Positions 26,740 to 35,789 of a stretch of 64,000 nucleotides of DNA are shown here, one piece after another. The stretch is taken from positions 233,542-297,541 of the forward strand of contig CAVSDW010000019.1 in assembly GCA_963726665.1 (NCBI GenBank), read 5' to 3'. Under the pieces are notes generated by a model that saw only the letters and a program-made list of their open reading frames with translations, was not told where the DNA came from and did not search any database. This DNA is from RPQJ01 sp963726665 (lineage in GTDB: Bacteria; Pseudomonadota; Gammaproteobacteria; Steroidobacterales; Steroidobacteraceae). Position 1 is the first letter of the stretch. Each line of letters starts with the position of its first letter. A program made the translations under genes and the position numbers.

Positions 26740-27356
26740 GCGACCGATTGCCTGCGCAGCTGGTCCTCGCGACCGGCAACGCCGGCAAGCTCAGGGAACT
26801 CCGGCAGATCCTGGCGCCCTGGCGCGTCGAGGTCCGGCCACTGGCGGAATTCACGAGCCTGGCTGCCGAGGAGACCGGCCAATCGTTCGTCGAGAACGCA
26901 ATTCTCAAGGCGCGCTTTGCCGCGCAGGTGTCCGGTTTGCCTGCGATCGCGGACGACTCGGGCCTGGAGGTGGATGCACTCGGCGGCGCGCCCGGCATCC
27001 GTTCGGCGCGTTACGCGGGCGAGGGCGCCGGCGACGAAGCGAACAACGCAAGACTGCTGCGTGAAATGCACGGCGTTCGCGACGCCGGGCGCGGTGCCCG
27101 CTACCGCTGCGCAATGGTGTACGTCGCGGGGCCGGGCGATCCGACGCCAGTCGTGTGCGAGGCAAGCTGGGAGGGGCGGATTGCGACGGCGCCCCGCGGG
27201 ACCGGCGGATTCGGCTACGACCCGCTCTTCTTCGTCGCGGGGACCGAACGGACGGCCGCCGAGTTCGAATCCGACGAGAAGAATCGCGTGAGCCACCGCG
27301 GCCAGGCGCTGCGCCGGCTCGTCGCCGCGCTCGGCGGCGGCGAGCGCGGGTCGTGA
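26736..27356 (+). CDS. rdgB: RdgB/HAM1 non-canonical purine NTP pyrophosphatase
   Basis: Removes ITP, dITP and XTP from the nucleotide pool. The 206-residue protein has the substrate loop LATGNAGKLRELRQIL at the N-terminus, IADDSGLEVDALGGAPGIRSARYAG with the metal-binding DDSG, GTGGFGYDPLF and the closing SHRGQALRRL. The GTG start overlaps the rph stop, and its own stop overlaps the GTG start of hemW, so the three genes are translationally coupled. Confidence 0.95.
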   Translation: MSDRLPAQLVLATGNAGKLRELRQILAPWRVEVRPLAEFTSLAAEETGQSFVENAILKARFAAQVSGLPAIADDSGLEVDALGGAPGIRSARYAGEGAGDEANNARLLREMHGVRDAGRGARYRCAMVYVAGPGDPTPVVCEASWEGRIATAPRGTGGFGYDPLFFVAGTERTAAEFESDEKNRVSHRGQALRRLVAALGGGERGS

Positions 27357-28550
27357 CCGCGCTGGTCGAGCCGCCGCTCGCCCTCTACGTGCACCTGCCG
27401 TGGTGCGTGCGCAAGTGCCCGTACTGCGACTTCAACTCGCATGCCGTCCCGTCGGCAGGCGTGCCCGAAGGCGTGTATCTCGCGGCACTGCTCGACGACC
27501 TTGAGTTCGCGGCACGCGCGGTCGCCGGGCGCGAGATCGTGTCGGTCTTCTTCGGCGGCGGAACGCCGAGCCTGTTCTCCGCCCGCGCCATCGAGGCGGT
27601 GCTTGCGAGGCTCCGCGATCTGCTGCCGGTTTCGGGCGACGCGGAGGTCACGCTCGAGGCAAATCCCGGCACGGTCGAGCACGGGGCATTCGCCGCGTAC
27701 CGGGACGCCGGGGTCAACCGGGTCTCGCTCGGCGCGCAGAGTTTCGACGACCGCAGCCTCGCGGCGCTGGGCCGGATCCACGCGAGCGGCGAGATCGGCA
27801 AGGCAGTCGCGGAGCTGCGCGCAGCCGGCATCGGCAACTTCAACCTCGACCTCATGTACGGCTTGCCGGAGCAGGCGCCGCGAGGCAGCCCTGCGCGACG
27901 TCGAGCGCGCCATCGAACTCGAGCCCGCCCACATCTCGCATTACAACCTGACGCTCGAACCGGGCACCGCCTTCGAGCGGCGCCCGCCGCCGCTGCCGGA
28001 CGAGGATGCCGTGTTCGAGATGCAGGCATCCTGTCAGGCGCTGCTCGCGAGCGCCGGGTTCGGCCAGTACGAGGTATCCGCCTACGCACGGCCCGGGCGC
28101 CGCTGCAGGCACAACCTCAACTACTGGGAGTTCGGCGACTACCTCGGCATCGGCGCGGGCGCGCACGGCAAGGTGACCCATGCCGCGATTGGTTGCGTGA
28201 GTCGCGCGGAACGGTCGCGCCAGCCTGGCAGGTACATGGCGGCGGCGCGGGCGGAGGAGCGCGTTGCTGCGCAACGCACGATCCCCGACACGGACCTCGC
28301 GTTCGAGTTCTGCCTGAATGCGCTTCGGCTGGTCGAGGGTTTCGACGAATACACTTTCGAGGCGCGTACGGGGCAGGCGTGGGCGGCCGTCCGGGCCGCG
28401 GACGCTGCTCGTGAGCGCGGCTTGCTAGAGCGAACGCCGGCCGGGCACTGGGCCGCGACGAGCCAGGGACGCTTGTTCCTCAATGACTTGCAGGCGATGT
28501 TCCTCCCCGAACCGGGTCCCGCGGGCGCCCTGGGCGTCCCGCGCACCTGA
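27353..28550 (+). CDS. hemW: HemW radical SAM protein, frameshifted
   Basis: HemW is a radical SAM family haem chaperone, often mislabelled coproporphyrinogen oxidase. The cluster motif CVRKCPYC (cysteines 18, 22, 25) follows YVHLPW, and FFGGGTPSLF and TLEANPGTVE come next. Near base 27880 the sequence after MYGLPEQ leaves the family; it resumes in another frame with EAALRDVERAIELEPAHISHYNLTLEPGT and runs to the stop. One extra base explains it; the corrected length is 398 residues. The GTG start overlaps the rdgB stop. Confidence 0.9.
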
Positions 28551-28606
28551 TCGGGGAGCCGGTTTCCCTGTGGCCATGGGCCAGACACCGGGTCCGGACG
28601 ATCCAG

Positions 28607-28818
28607 TTATGCACATCCGGGAGTCGTCGACCAATATTCGGCGGGTTACAGCCTGTAGTCGAAGTGACATCTTAGGCACAGCCAATAAGCAATTGATTTC
28701 ATTATAAGAAAATACATGGTCAAAAAATGATCAAACCGAAAATGGCCTAATGCTGTGCCACGCGCGGCGGCAGCTGGGCCGATTCATCCACAAAGTTACC
28801 CACAGGTTTTGTGGATAA
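28607..28818. promoter_or_regulatory. AT-rich island with a cluster of DnaA-box-like sites
   Basis: The 371-bp gap between hemW and rpmE has no gene. It contains TTATGCACA (28607), TCATCCACA (28784), TTACCCACA (28796) and, inverted, a perfect TTATCCACA (28818 to 28810); the last three fall within 35 bp. Between the first and second lies a strongly AT-rich 60-bp tract (about 28683-28745). The tract is framed by an inverted repeat, GGCACAGC at 28675 and GCTGTGCC at 28752. The layout resembles a DnaA-binding or origin-like site, but no dnaA, dnaN or mnmG is near. Origin function is not claimed. Confidence 0.45.
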
Positions 28819-28853
28819 CCGGGCGTGGCGTCGGAGCGACAAAATGGTCGGCC

Positions 28854-28882
28854 TTGTCAGGGCTGGCCACCGCTCCTATACT
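28854..28882 (+). promoter_or_regulatory. promoter of rpmE
   Basis: TTGTCA and TATACT are separated by exactly 17 bp, giving a good sigma-70-type promoter. It lies 40 bp before the rpmE ATG and just downstream of the DnaA-box cluster. Confidence 0.7.
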
Positions 28883-28921
28883 TCGCGCCCTTTTTCCCTG
28901 TCTGCCCAAAGGACCGCGGCC

Positions 28922-29125
28922 ATGAAGAGCGGAATCCATCCCGACTACAAGATCATCAACGTGACCTGCAGCTGCGGGAACACCTTTGAAACGCGCTCCA
29001 CGCTGGGCGAGAACCTGCAGATCGAGGTGTGCTCGAACTGCCACCCGTTCTACACCGGCAAGCAGAAGATGGTGGACACGGGCGGTCGTGTGGACCGCTT
29101 CCGCAAGAAGTACGCGCGCGGCTGA
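28922..29125 (+). CDS. rpmE: 50S ribosomal protein L31, zinc-binding type
   Basis: Ribosomal protein L31 of 67 residues. It has MKSGIHPDYKIINVTCSCGNTF and VCSNCHPFYTGKQK, giving the four cysteines (16, 18, 37, 40) of the zinc-containing form, and ends GRVDRFRKKYARG. It has its own promoter upstream and a strong terminator downstream, so it is monocistronic. Confidence 0.97.
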   Translation: MKSGIHPDYKIINVTCSCGNTFETRSTLGENLQIEVCSNCHPFYTGKQKMVDTGGRVDRFRKKYARG

Positions 29126-29151
29126 CCGGAGCCGGTCGGACGGTCGTCGAC

Positions 29152-29178
29152 GGGGCGCCTCGGGCGCCCCGTTTCGTT
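29152..29178 (+). terminator. intrinsic terminator of rpmE
   Basis: An 8-bp all-GC stem (GGGGCGCC / GGCGCCCC) with a TCG loop is followed by GTTTCGTTT. It begins 27 bp after the rpmE stop codon. Confidence 0.85.
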
Positions 29179-29283
29179 TGAGCAGCCTTAGCGGTGCATC
29201 CGGACGCCGGTCGCCGGGTCCGGGAACTTTCGGGCCCCGCGAGGGCCCCTTAGACTCAGGGTTCCTGTCCGCGAGGTCCGCGC

Positions 29284-30753
29284 ATGCGACTGCACACCGT
29301 CCGACTCCTGGCCGCGATACTCGCGGCGACCGCGGTCGCCAGTTGCGCCACCAACCCGGTGACGGGCAGCGCCGATCTCGTCACGATGTCGGAGGCCCAG
29401 GAAATCGCGATCGGCCGACAGGAGCACCCGAAGATCCTGGAGCAATTCGGGCGCTACGACGACGAAGCGCTGCAGCTCTACGTGAGCCAGGTCGGGCAGC
29501 GCATTGCGGCGGTGAGTCACCGGCCCCAGCTCCAGTACACCTTCACGGTCCTCGACAGCGCGGAGGTGAACGCATTCGCCCTGCCGGGCGGCTACGTCTA
29601 CATCACGCGCGGGATCATGGCCTACCTCAACTCGGAGGCGGAACTCGTCGCCGTGCTCGGCCACGAGGTGGGACACGTGACCGCGCGGCATGCAGTGCGG
29701 CAGCAGACGGGCGCGATGGCCACCGGCGTCGGCGCGACCGTGATCGGCATCCTGACGGGCAGCGGGGACCTCGCGAATGTCGCCAACATGGCCGGCACCG
29801 CGCTCGTGAGCGGGTACGGCCGGGACATGGAACTCGAGGCCGATGACATCGGCGCCCAGTACCTCGATCGCCTGGGCTATGACCCCGACGCGATGATCGA
29901 CGTCGTGAAGCTGCTCAAGAACCAGGAGACCTTCGAGATCCAGCAGGCGCGTGCCGAGAACCGCAAGCCCCACATCTATCACGGCGTGTTCGCCACGCAC
30001 CCCGACAACGACACCCGCCTGCACGAGGTGGTAAAGGCGGCCCACAAGGTCGATGCGAACGATGCGCCGCGTCCCGATGGCCGCGACGCCTACCTCGATC
30101 ACGTCAAGGGCATGGCGTTCGGCTCGAGTGCCGCCCAGGGCATGGTCCGCGGGAGCCGCTTCTACCACGCGGACATGGGATTCACCCTGGCATTCCCGGG
30201 CGCGTGGACCGTCGACAACACGCCGAGCAAGGTCGTGGCATTCCCGGCGCAGAAGGATGCGTTCCTCGAGCTGTATGCGATGCCCGTGCCTCCAAACGTC
30301 GGCCCGCGCGACTTCCTCGTGCGCAACATGGACGGGACGCCGCTGTCCTCCGGGGAGAACCTGCAGTCGAACGGCCTCCAGGGATACACGGCGATCGCGA
30401 GAGAAGTGACGCTGCCCTGGGGAAATCGCGGTCCTGCGCGATTTGCCGTCGTCTACCTCAACAACATGGCCTACGTCTTCCGGGGCGCCACGCGCCTCGG
30501 ATCGGCGCTGCCGGCGTCCGACCCGCTTTTCATGTCCAGCATCAAGACCTTCCGGCGCCTGAAGGACACCGAATTCGCACTCGCCGAGCCGACCAGGATC
30601 CAGCTGTTGAAGGCGACGCCCCAGACTCGCGTGGAATCGCTGGCGCAGGCCTCGCCCATCCGACCCTACCCGGCGGAGCAGCTCCGGCTGCTGAACGACC
30701 TCTATCCGGACAAGGAGCCGGCCGCCGGCCAGACCCTGAAGGTCGTGAATTAA
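29284..30753 (+). CDS. M48 family metallopeptidase lipoprotein
   Basis: A 489-residue exported zinc peptidase. The signal peptide ends in a lipobox AVASC (C21), so it is probably lipid-anchored. The M48 zinc motif is HEVGH at 127-131 with the third ligand in ELEADDIG near 183. This is the BepA/LoiP type domain, linked in other bacteria to outer-membrane protein quality control. The C-terminal 200 residues form a second domain with FTLAFPGAWTVDN and no tetratricopeptide repeats I can recognise, as in other DUF-extended M48 proteins. Substrate is unknown. Confidence 0.88.
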   Translation: MRLHTVRLLAAILAATAVASCATNPVTGSADLVTMSEAQEIAIGRQEHPKILEQFGRYDDEALQLYVSQVGQRIAAVSHRPQLQYTFTVLDSAEVNAFALPGGYVYITRGIMAYLNSEAELVAVLGHEVGHVTARHAVRQQTGAMATGVGATVIGILTGSGDLANVANMAGTALVSGYGRDMELEADDIGAQYLDRLGYDPDAMIDVVKLLKNQETFEIQQARAENRKPHIYHGVFATHPDNDTRLHEVVKAAHKVDANDAPRPDGRDAYLDHVKGMAFGSSAAQGMVRGSRFYHADMGFTLAFPGAWTVDNTPSKVVAFPAQKDAFLELYAMPVPPNVGPRDFLVRNMDGTPLSSGENLQSNGLQGYTAIAREVTLPWGNRGPARFAVVYLNNMAYVFRGATRLGSALPASDPLFMSSIKTFRRLKDTEFALAEPTRIQLLKATPQTRVESLAQASPIRPYPAEQLRLLNDLYPDKEPAAGQTLKVVN

Positions 30754-30839
30754 TACGGTCTTGATTGGGTCGACCGGCCATGCAAGGCTGGCTCGCCGTC
30801 ACGGGACCCCGTGCGCGCGTGAATACAGGTAGGCAAGCA

Positions 30840-32135
30840 ATGAGCACCAAGAAGTACGAACTGGTCAGCCTCGACACGGGCAAGAAATCCACCCTGCAGG
30901 CCCTGGGCGGCAGCGTCGGGCCGGACTGCCTGAACATCGCTCCCCTCGCCAAGGACCACGGGATCTTCACGTTCGACCCCGGGTTCATGGCGACCGCGGC
31001 CTGCGAGAGCAAGATCACCTACATCGACGGCGATGCCGGGGTGCTGCTCTACCGGGGCTACCCGATCGAGCAGATCGCGACCAAGTCCAATTTCCTGGAG
31101 GTGGCGTACCTGCTGATCAACGGCGAGTTGCCGACGGCGAAGCAGCAGGAGCAGTTCGACCACGCGATCCGCTACCACACGATGATCAACGAAACGCTGC
31201 TGCGTTTCTTCAACGGATTCCACTACAACGCGCACCCCATGGCCATGGTGTCTGCGGTCGTGTCGTCGATGGCGGCGTTCTACCACGACTCCATGGACAA
31301 CCATAATCCGCGGCACCGCGAGATCTTCGCGCACCGGATCCTCGCCAAGGTGCCGACCATTTCCGCGGCGGCCTACAAGCACATGCTCGGCCAGCCGTTC
31401 ATCTACCCGCGCAACGACATGGACTACTGCGCGAACATGCTGCGCATGTTCTTCGCGGTGCCGGCCGAGGACTACGTCGTCGACCCGGTGACCGCACAGG
31501 CGCTCGACCTGTTGCTCATCCTGCACGCGGACCACGAGCAGAACGCGAGCACCTCGACCGTCCGGCTCGCGGGCAGCACGGGCACCAATCCGTACGCGGC
31601 GATCTCGGCCGGCGTCTCCGCCCTGTGGGGGCCGGCGCATGGTGGTGCCAACGAGGCGGTGCTCGCGATGCTCGAGGACATCGGCACCGTCGACAACATC
31701 CCGAAGTTCCTCGACCGTGTGAAGGACAAGGACGGCCACACGCGACTCATGGGCTTCGGCCATCGCGTCTACAAGAACTTCGACCCGCGCGCGAAGATCA
31801 TCCGGGAGATGTGCCACAAGGTGCTCGCGCGCCTCGGCCACACCGACAACCCGCTTTTCGAGCTCGCCCTGCGCCTCGAGGAGATCGCACTCAAGGACGA
31901 GTACTTCATTGCCCGGAAGCTCTACCCCAACGTGGATTTCTACTCGGGCGTGATCTACAGCGCACTCGGCATCCCGCGCTCGATGTTCACGGTGATGTTC
32001 GCCATCGCGCGCACCGCGGGCTGGGTCGCCCACTGGCAGGAGATGATCGGGGACCCAGGCATGAAGATCGGGCGGCCGCGGCAGCTCTATACGGGCCCGA
32101 CGGCGCGCGATTACGTGGAAATGGAAAAGCGCTGA
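30840..32135 (+). CDS. gltA: citrate synthase (type II)
   Basis: Condenses acetyl-CoA and oxaloacetate at entry to the TCA cycle. The 431-residue protein has the hexameric gammaproteobacterial form, with FTFDPGFMATAACESKITYIDGDAGVLLYRGYPI at its N-terminal part, the catalytic histidines in LHADHEQNASTST and MGFGHRVYKNFDPRA, and the terminal RPRQLYTG. The ATG heading MSTKKYEL is preferred over an upstream open stretch because it follows a purine-rich site and gives the family N-terminus. Confidence 0.96.
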   Translation: MSTKKYELVSLDTGKKSTLQALGGSVGPDCLNIAPLAKDHGIFTFDPGFMATAACESKITYIDGDAGVLLYRGYPIEQIATKSNFLEVAYLLINGELPTAKQQEQFDHAIRYHTMINETLLRFFNGFHYNAHPMAMVSAVVSSMAAFYHDSMDNHNPRHREIFAHRILAKVPTISAAAYKHMLGQPFIYPRNDMDYCANMLRMFFAVPAEDYVVDPVTAQALDLLLILHADHEQNASTSTVRLAGSTGTNPYAAISAGVSALWGPAHGGANEAVLAMLEDIGTVDNIPKFLDRVKDKDGHTRLMGFGHRVYKNFDPRAKIIREMCHKVLARLGHTDNPLFELALRLEEIALKDEYFIARKLYPNVDFYSGVIYSALGIPRSMFTVMFAIARTAGWVAHWQEMIGDPGMKIGRPRQLYTGPTARDYVEMEKR

Positions 32136-32141
32136 GAGGAA

Positions 32142-32196
32142 AGGGGACATTCCCCTATTTCGCACCGCGGCGGCGCGAAATAGGGGAATGTCCCCT
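32142..32196. repeat. REP-like palindrome between convergent genes (copy 2)
   Basis: Perfect 22-bp inverted arms (32142-32163 and 32175-32196) with an 11-bp loop. The core is GGGGACATTCCCCTATTT, a variant of the copies at 1.2 and 46.3 kb. It lies 7 bp after the gltA stop and 3 bp before the end of the convergent unknown gene. Confidence 0.82.
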
Positions 32197-32198
32197 CC

Positions 32199-32801
32199 TC
32201 ATAGCAGCGACTCCACCTCCGCGGCGGTGGCTCGACGCATCGGGCGCCCGTCCACCGGACTCGCCGGCGACTGCCTGATCCCGTCCACCGGGAAAACCAC
32301 GGCGTCCACGGCCTGGCGCCCGGCGACGAAGCGCACCGCGGGGTAGCTCACCGCGCGGTCCCGCTCGTAGCGCATTCGACGCTCGAGCACTTCGTGCGGT
32401 ACTCCGCGCTCCTCCAGCCGCAGTGAGACGGCCTCGGCCGATTCCGAGAACAGGTGCAGGTTGATCTCAGAGTGACTTGACGCCGTCCCGGTGAGCACCG
32501 GCCCGACCAGGCGCGGCTCGAAGTCGGACATGAGACGCATGGCCTCGAGCGCGGCCCTGCGCAGCGCCGCGAGCTCGGCCTCGTGACGGTCGGCATCGAA
32601 CAGCCGCTGGTGGGCGACCATGGCCGCCTCGATTTCGGTGTTTCGCGGCAGGATGGACGCGTCCATCACGCCCAGCCGCTCGGCGGCCTTGCGCTTGGCG
32701 AGCAGGAAATCGTCAACGCCCTGCTCGCGCATGATGCGCGCCGCTTCCTCGGCGACGGCCTGCCGCAGGAGCTCGGCGCGCGGATTTGGTCGTCGGTGCA
32801 T
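32199..32801 (-). CDS. conserved protein of unknown function
   Basis: A 200-residue soluble protein with no signal peptide or membrane helix. The N-terminal part is helical and charged (LLRQAVAEEAARIMREQGVDDF, KRKAAERLGV). The middle has RLVGPVLTGTASSHSEINLHLFS followed by RRMRYERDR, and it ends DGRPMRRATAAEVESLL. The GT-x-S-x-I-x-L-x-L-F stretch faintly recalls a nucleotidyltransferase core, but the metal-binding acidic pair is not evident, so I do not assign activity. It lies 11 bp downstream of mrcA on the same strand. Confidence 0.75.
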   Translation of the reverse strand: MHRRPNPRAELLRQAVAEEAARIMREQGVDDFLLAKRKAAERLGVMDASILPRNTEIEAAMVAHQRLFDADRHEAELAALRRAALEAMRLMSDFEPRLVGPVLTGTASSHSEINLHLFSESAEAVSLRLEERGVPHEVLERRMRYERDRAVSYPAVRFVAGRQAVDAVVFPVDGIRQSPASPVDGRPMRRATAAEVESLL

Positions 32802-32812
32802 CGGCCGCCCCG

Positions 32813-35369
32813 TCAGAAGATAGAGTCGTCGGCCGCGGCCGACTGGACGCTCTCCGCGTCCACGCTTTCGCCGTAGTCGGACTGTCCGGGCTGCGGCACG
32901 TTCCGTTCGAGGAAGACCTCGAAGATCGCGCCATCGCTGCCGGCGCTGGCCGGTGCGCCGGTCTCGCGCGATACCCACATGCGCACCACGCCGGGCGGCT
33001 CGGGCAGGCGGTGCTCCGGCCGGTCCTTCAGCGCCTGCTGCATGAAGTAGATCCACATCGGGAGGGCCGTGTGGCCGCCTTCCTCGTCGTCGCCCAGCGA
33101 CCGTTCCTGGTCGAACCCGATCCATGCGGCTGCGACCAGGTCGGCATTGAAGCCGACGAACCACGCGTCGCGGCGATCGCTGGTCGTACCCGTCTTGCCG
33201 GCCAGGTCGTGGCGGCCGAGCGCCTTGGCGCGCTGCGCCGTACCGCGCTGGATTACGTCGGTCATGATGTCGGTCATGACATAGGCGTTGGCCGCGGAGA
33301 TCGCGCGCGGCGCCCTCCGCTCCGGTGGAACCTCGGGCTCCGAACCGCCCACCTGGGCGCTGCCCGAGTCGGCGGCCGGCATTTCGGCCACGGCGGCCGG
33401 TTCAGCCACCGACGCCCCGGTCTCCGTACCGGTCGACCCATCGGCCGCTGCGGCGGCCCCGGCGTCGGGCGGCGGCGTGGCGTCCGCAGGCTGGGCGTCC
33501 GGGCACTGCGGACAGGCGAGCGGCGGTGCGGCCTCGAAGACGACGACGCCCGAGGCGTCAGCGATCGTCTCGATGAAATACGGCGTCACACGCCAGCCGC
33601 CGTTTGCGAAGACCGCAAAGCCGCGCGCCATGTCGGTCGGCGTCACCTGGCCGGTCCCGAGCGCGAGCGTGAGATTGGCAGGCAGGGCCTCGGGGCCAAA
33701 CCCGAACTGCGAGATGTGCCGCATCGCCGGCCCGAGGCCGGTGCCGCGAAGCAGGCGGATCGACACCAGGTTGCGCGACCGTACCAGCGCCTCGCGCATC
33801 GGCGTCGGGCCGTAGAATCGCCTGGTGATGTTCTGCGGTCGCCACTCCTCGGTGCCGTCTTCCCCGCCACCGCCCGGAAGGACGATCGGCGCGTCGTTCA
33901 CGAGCGTGGCCGGCGTGAAGCCGTGCTCGAGGGCCGCCGAATAGAGGAACGGCTTGAATGCCGACCCCGGCTGGCGCCGGGCCTGGATCGCCCGGTTGTA
34001 CTTGCTTGCGTCGAAGTCGAAGCCGCCCACCAGCGCAACGATCGCCCCGTCGCGCGGATCGAGCACGGAAAAGGCTGCGCCCACGGCGGGCACCTGGGCC
34101 AGGCGGTTGCCCCCGCCCTCGAGGGGCTCGAAGTACACGACCTGCCCGACCGTCGAGCACGTCGCCCGCCGTCTTCGGGGACGGCCCGAGCGCGTCGCCC
34201 TGGAGCGCGGGCCGCGCCCAGGACATCGCGTCCCAGTCGAGGGGGACCTCGGCGCCGCTGCGACCACGGAGCGTGGCTTCCCGCAGCCCGACGGATACCA
34301 CGACCGCGGCGTGCAGGCTGCCGCGATCCGGGTACCCGCGCAACGCAGAGCCGACCGCGCCGGGGTCCTGTACCACCGCGGGATCCACCTGGGCTCGCGC
34401 ACCGCGATAGCCATGGCGCCGGTCATATTCGAGCATGGTCCGCCAGACGGCCACGTCCGCCGCCGCCTGCAGCCTGCTGTCGACCGTGGTCGTGACGCGG
34501 TAGCCGTCGGTGAGGGCGGTCGCGCCGTAGCGCCGGACCATCTCCTGCCTCGCCATTTCGGCGACGTAGGGGGCCTCCACCTGCACGACCGGGGCATGGA
34601 TGTCCCTCGAGATCGGCACTCGATCCGCCGACTCGCGGGCGTCCTCGTCGATCTTGCCGGTCTCGACCATGCGGCGCAGGACGTAGGCTCGGCGCGCGTG
34701 CGCCCGTTCGACGCTCGCTACAGGATTGTCCCGCGACGGGGAGCGCGGCAGCCCCGCGATCAGCGCCGCCTCGGGCAGGGTCAGGTCCGCCGCGCGCTTG
34801 TTGAAGTAGACCTCGGCGGCAGCGCCCACGCCATAAGAACGCTGCCCGAGGAAGATGCGATTCAGGTACTGGGAGAGGATTTCCTCCTTGCTGAACTCGC
34901 GCTCGATCCGCAGCGCGAGGAACACTTCCTTGAGCTTGCGGCGGAGCGTGCGTTCCGGCGTGAGGAGCGTATTGCGCGCGAGCTGCATCGTGATCGTGCC
35001 CCCGCCCTCGCGCACGCCGCCTGCCGACACGTTGGACGCGAGCGCGCGCACGAGCCCCTGCCAGTCGACGCCCGGGTGCTGGAAGAACCGGTCATCCTCG
35101 GCGGCGAGGAACGCATCCACCACCACCTGCGGGATGTCCGCCGGGGCGACCGGGATGCGGCGCTGCTCGCCGATCTGGGCGATCAGCTTGCCGTCACGGG
35201 AGTACACGGTGAGCGGAAGCTGCATGCGCAGGTCGCGCAGCTCGGAGGCTTCGGGCAGGTCCGGTTCGAGGTACTGCAAGGCGCCGGCGATGCCCAGGAC
35301 AACCAGTCCACACGCGCCGAGTACCACCGTGAGCAGGGTCGCGAGAATTTTCAGAGCGGGTCGCCGCAT
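32813..35369 (-). CDS. mrcA: penicillin-binding protein 1A, frameshifted
   Basis: A class A PBP: glycosyltransferase and transpeptidase for peptidoglycan. After an N-terminal membrane helix comes the GT51 domain with FLAAEDDRFFQHPGVDW, GGGTITMQLARN, EILSQYLNRIFLGQRSYGVGAAAEVYF. The transpeptidase part has the SxxK motif in RRQPGSAFKPFLY, SRN in VRSRNLVS and KTG in LAGKTGTTSD. The frame breaks near base 34160, between the linker and VVYFEPLEGG; one extra base gives an intact protein of 851 residues. A Pro/Ala-rich insert with a CPQCPD pair lies within the transpeptidase domain. An ATG 16 codons upstream is an alternative start, but it overlaps the -10 of the divergent pil promoter. Confidence 0.9.
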
Positions 35370-35391
35370 TCCTAAATCTGGGATCCAGTCC

Positions 35392-35420
35392 TTGCCGCGC
35401 CTGCGGCGGTTGTGCATAGT
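35392..35420 (+). promoter_or_regulatory. putative promoter of the pil operon leader
   Basis: TTGCCG and CATAGT are separated by 17 bp. A start site about 7 bp downstream would place the RNA 5' end right at the first conserved bases of the riboswitch aptamer, which supports the call even though the hexamers are imperfect. Confidence 0.5.
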
Positions 35421-35512
35421 AGCTCGCGACGCAAGGGCAAACTCACCGAAAGGTGGGGACGCAAAGCTACCGGTCTAAGGGTGAGGCCTACGACAGCGGG
35501 GTTGCCGGTCCG
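35421..35512 (+). promoter_or_regulatory. cyclic-di-GMP-I (GEMM-I) riboswitch aptamer
   Basis: The conserved GEMM-I features appear in order. GACGCAAGGGCAAAC leads into a short stem closed by a GAAA tetraloop (CACC-GAAA-GGTG). Next come GGGACGCAAAGC, TACCGGTCTAAG with the tetraloop receptor side, and finally ACAGCGGGGTTGCCGGTC. This matches the known class I c-di-GMP aptamer closely, including the GGGACGCAAAGC core and the GCGGGGTTGCCG 3' half. It lies on the plus strand in the leader of pilMNOPQ, about 280 nt before pilM, so c-di-GMP probably controls pilus assembly genes at the RNA level. The switching structure is not resolved: I find no clear hairpin plus T-tract between aptamer and pilM. 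Confidence 0.92.
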
Positions 35513-35789
35513 GACGATGTCGCCGCGCTCGTGCCCACGACGCAGCAACGTACGGGATCGTCGAGTGACGCGGACCCCGCTCCGGGCGGCCTGCCCCGGA
35601 CGACCGGCCTACGCTGCCTGGCGTGGCCGTCGGATTCGTGCACCGCACATGGGGGGTTCTGTTTCCAAATGCTGCATTCTGCTAGGGCGCTCACAATTCT
35701 TTTTGTCGAAACCCTGTTATATAGTGCGGCGGGGGCATGAATCCACTCCACGATCGATGCGCAACCTCTTGAACTAGAAGGACTCACGC

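Noticed and set aside
28555..28920. Chromosomal origin oriC
   Set aside because: DnaA-box-like sites and an AT-rich tract are present, but no dnaA, dnaN, rpmH or mnmG lies near and skew cannot be computed here. Kept only as a candidate DnaA-binding locus.
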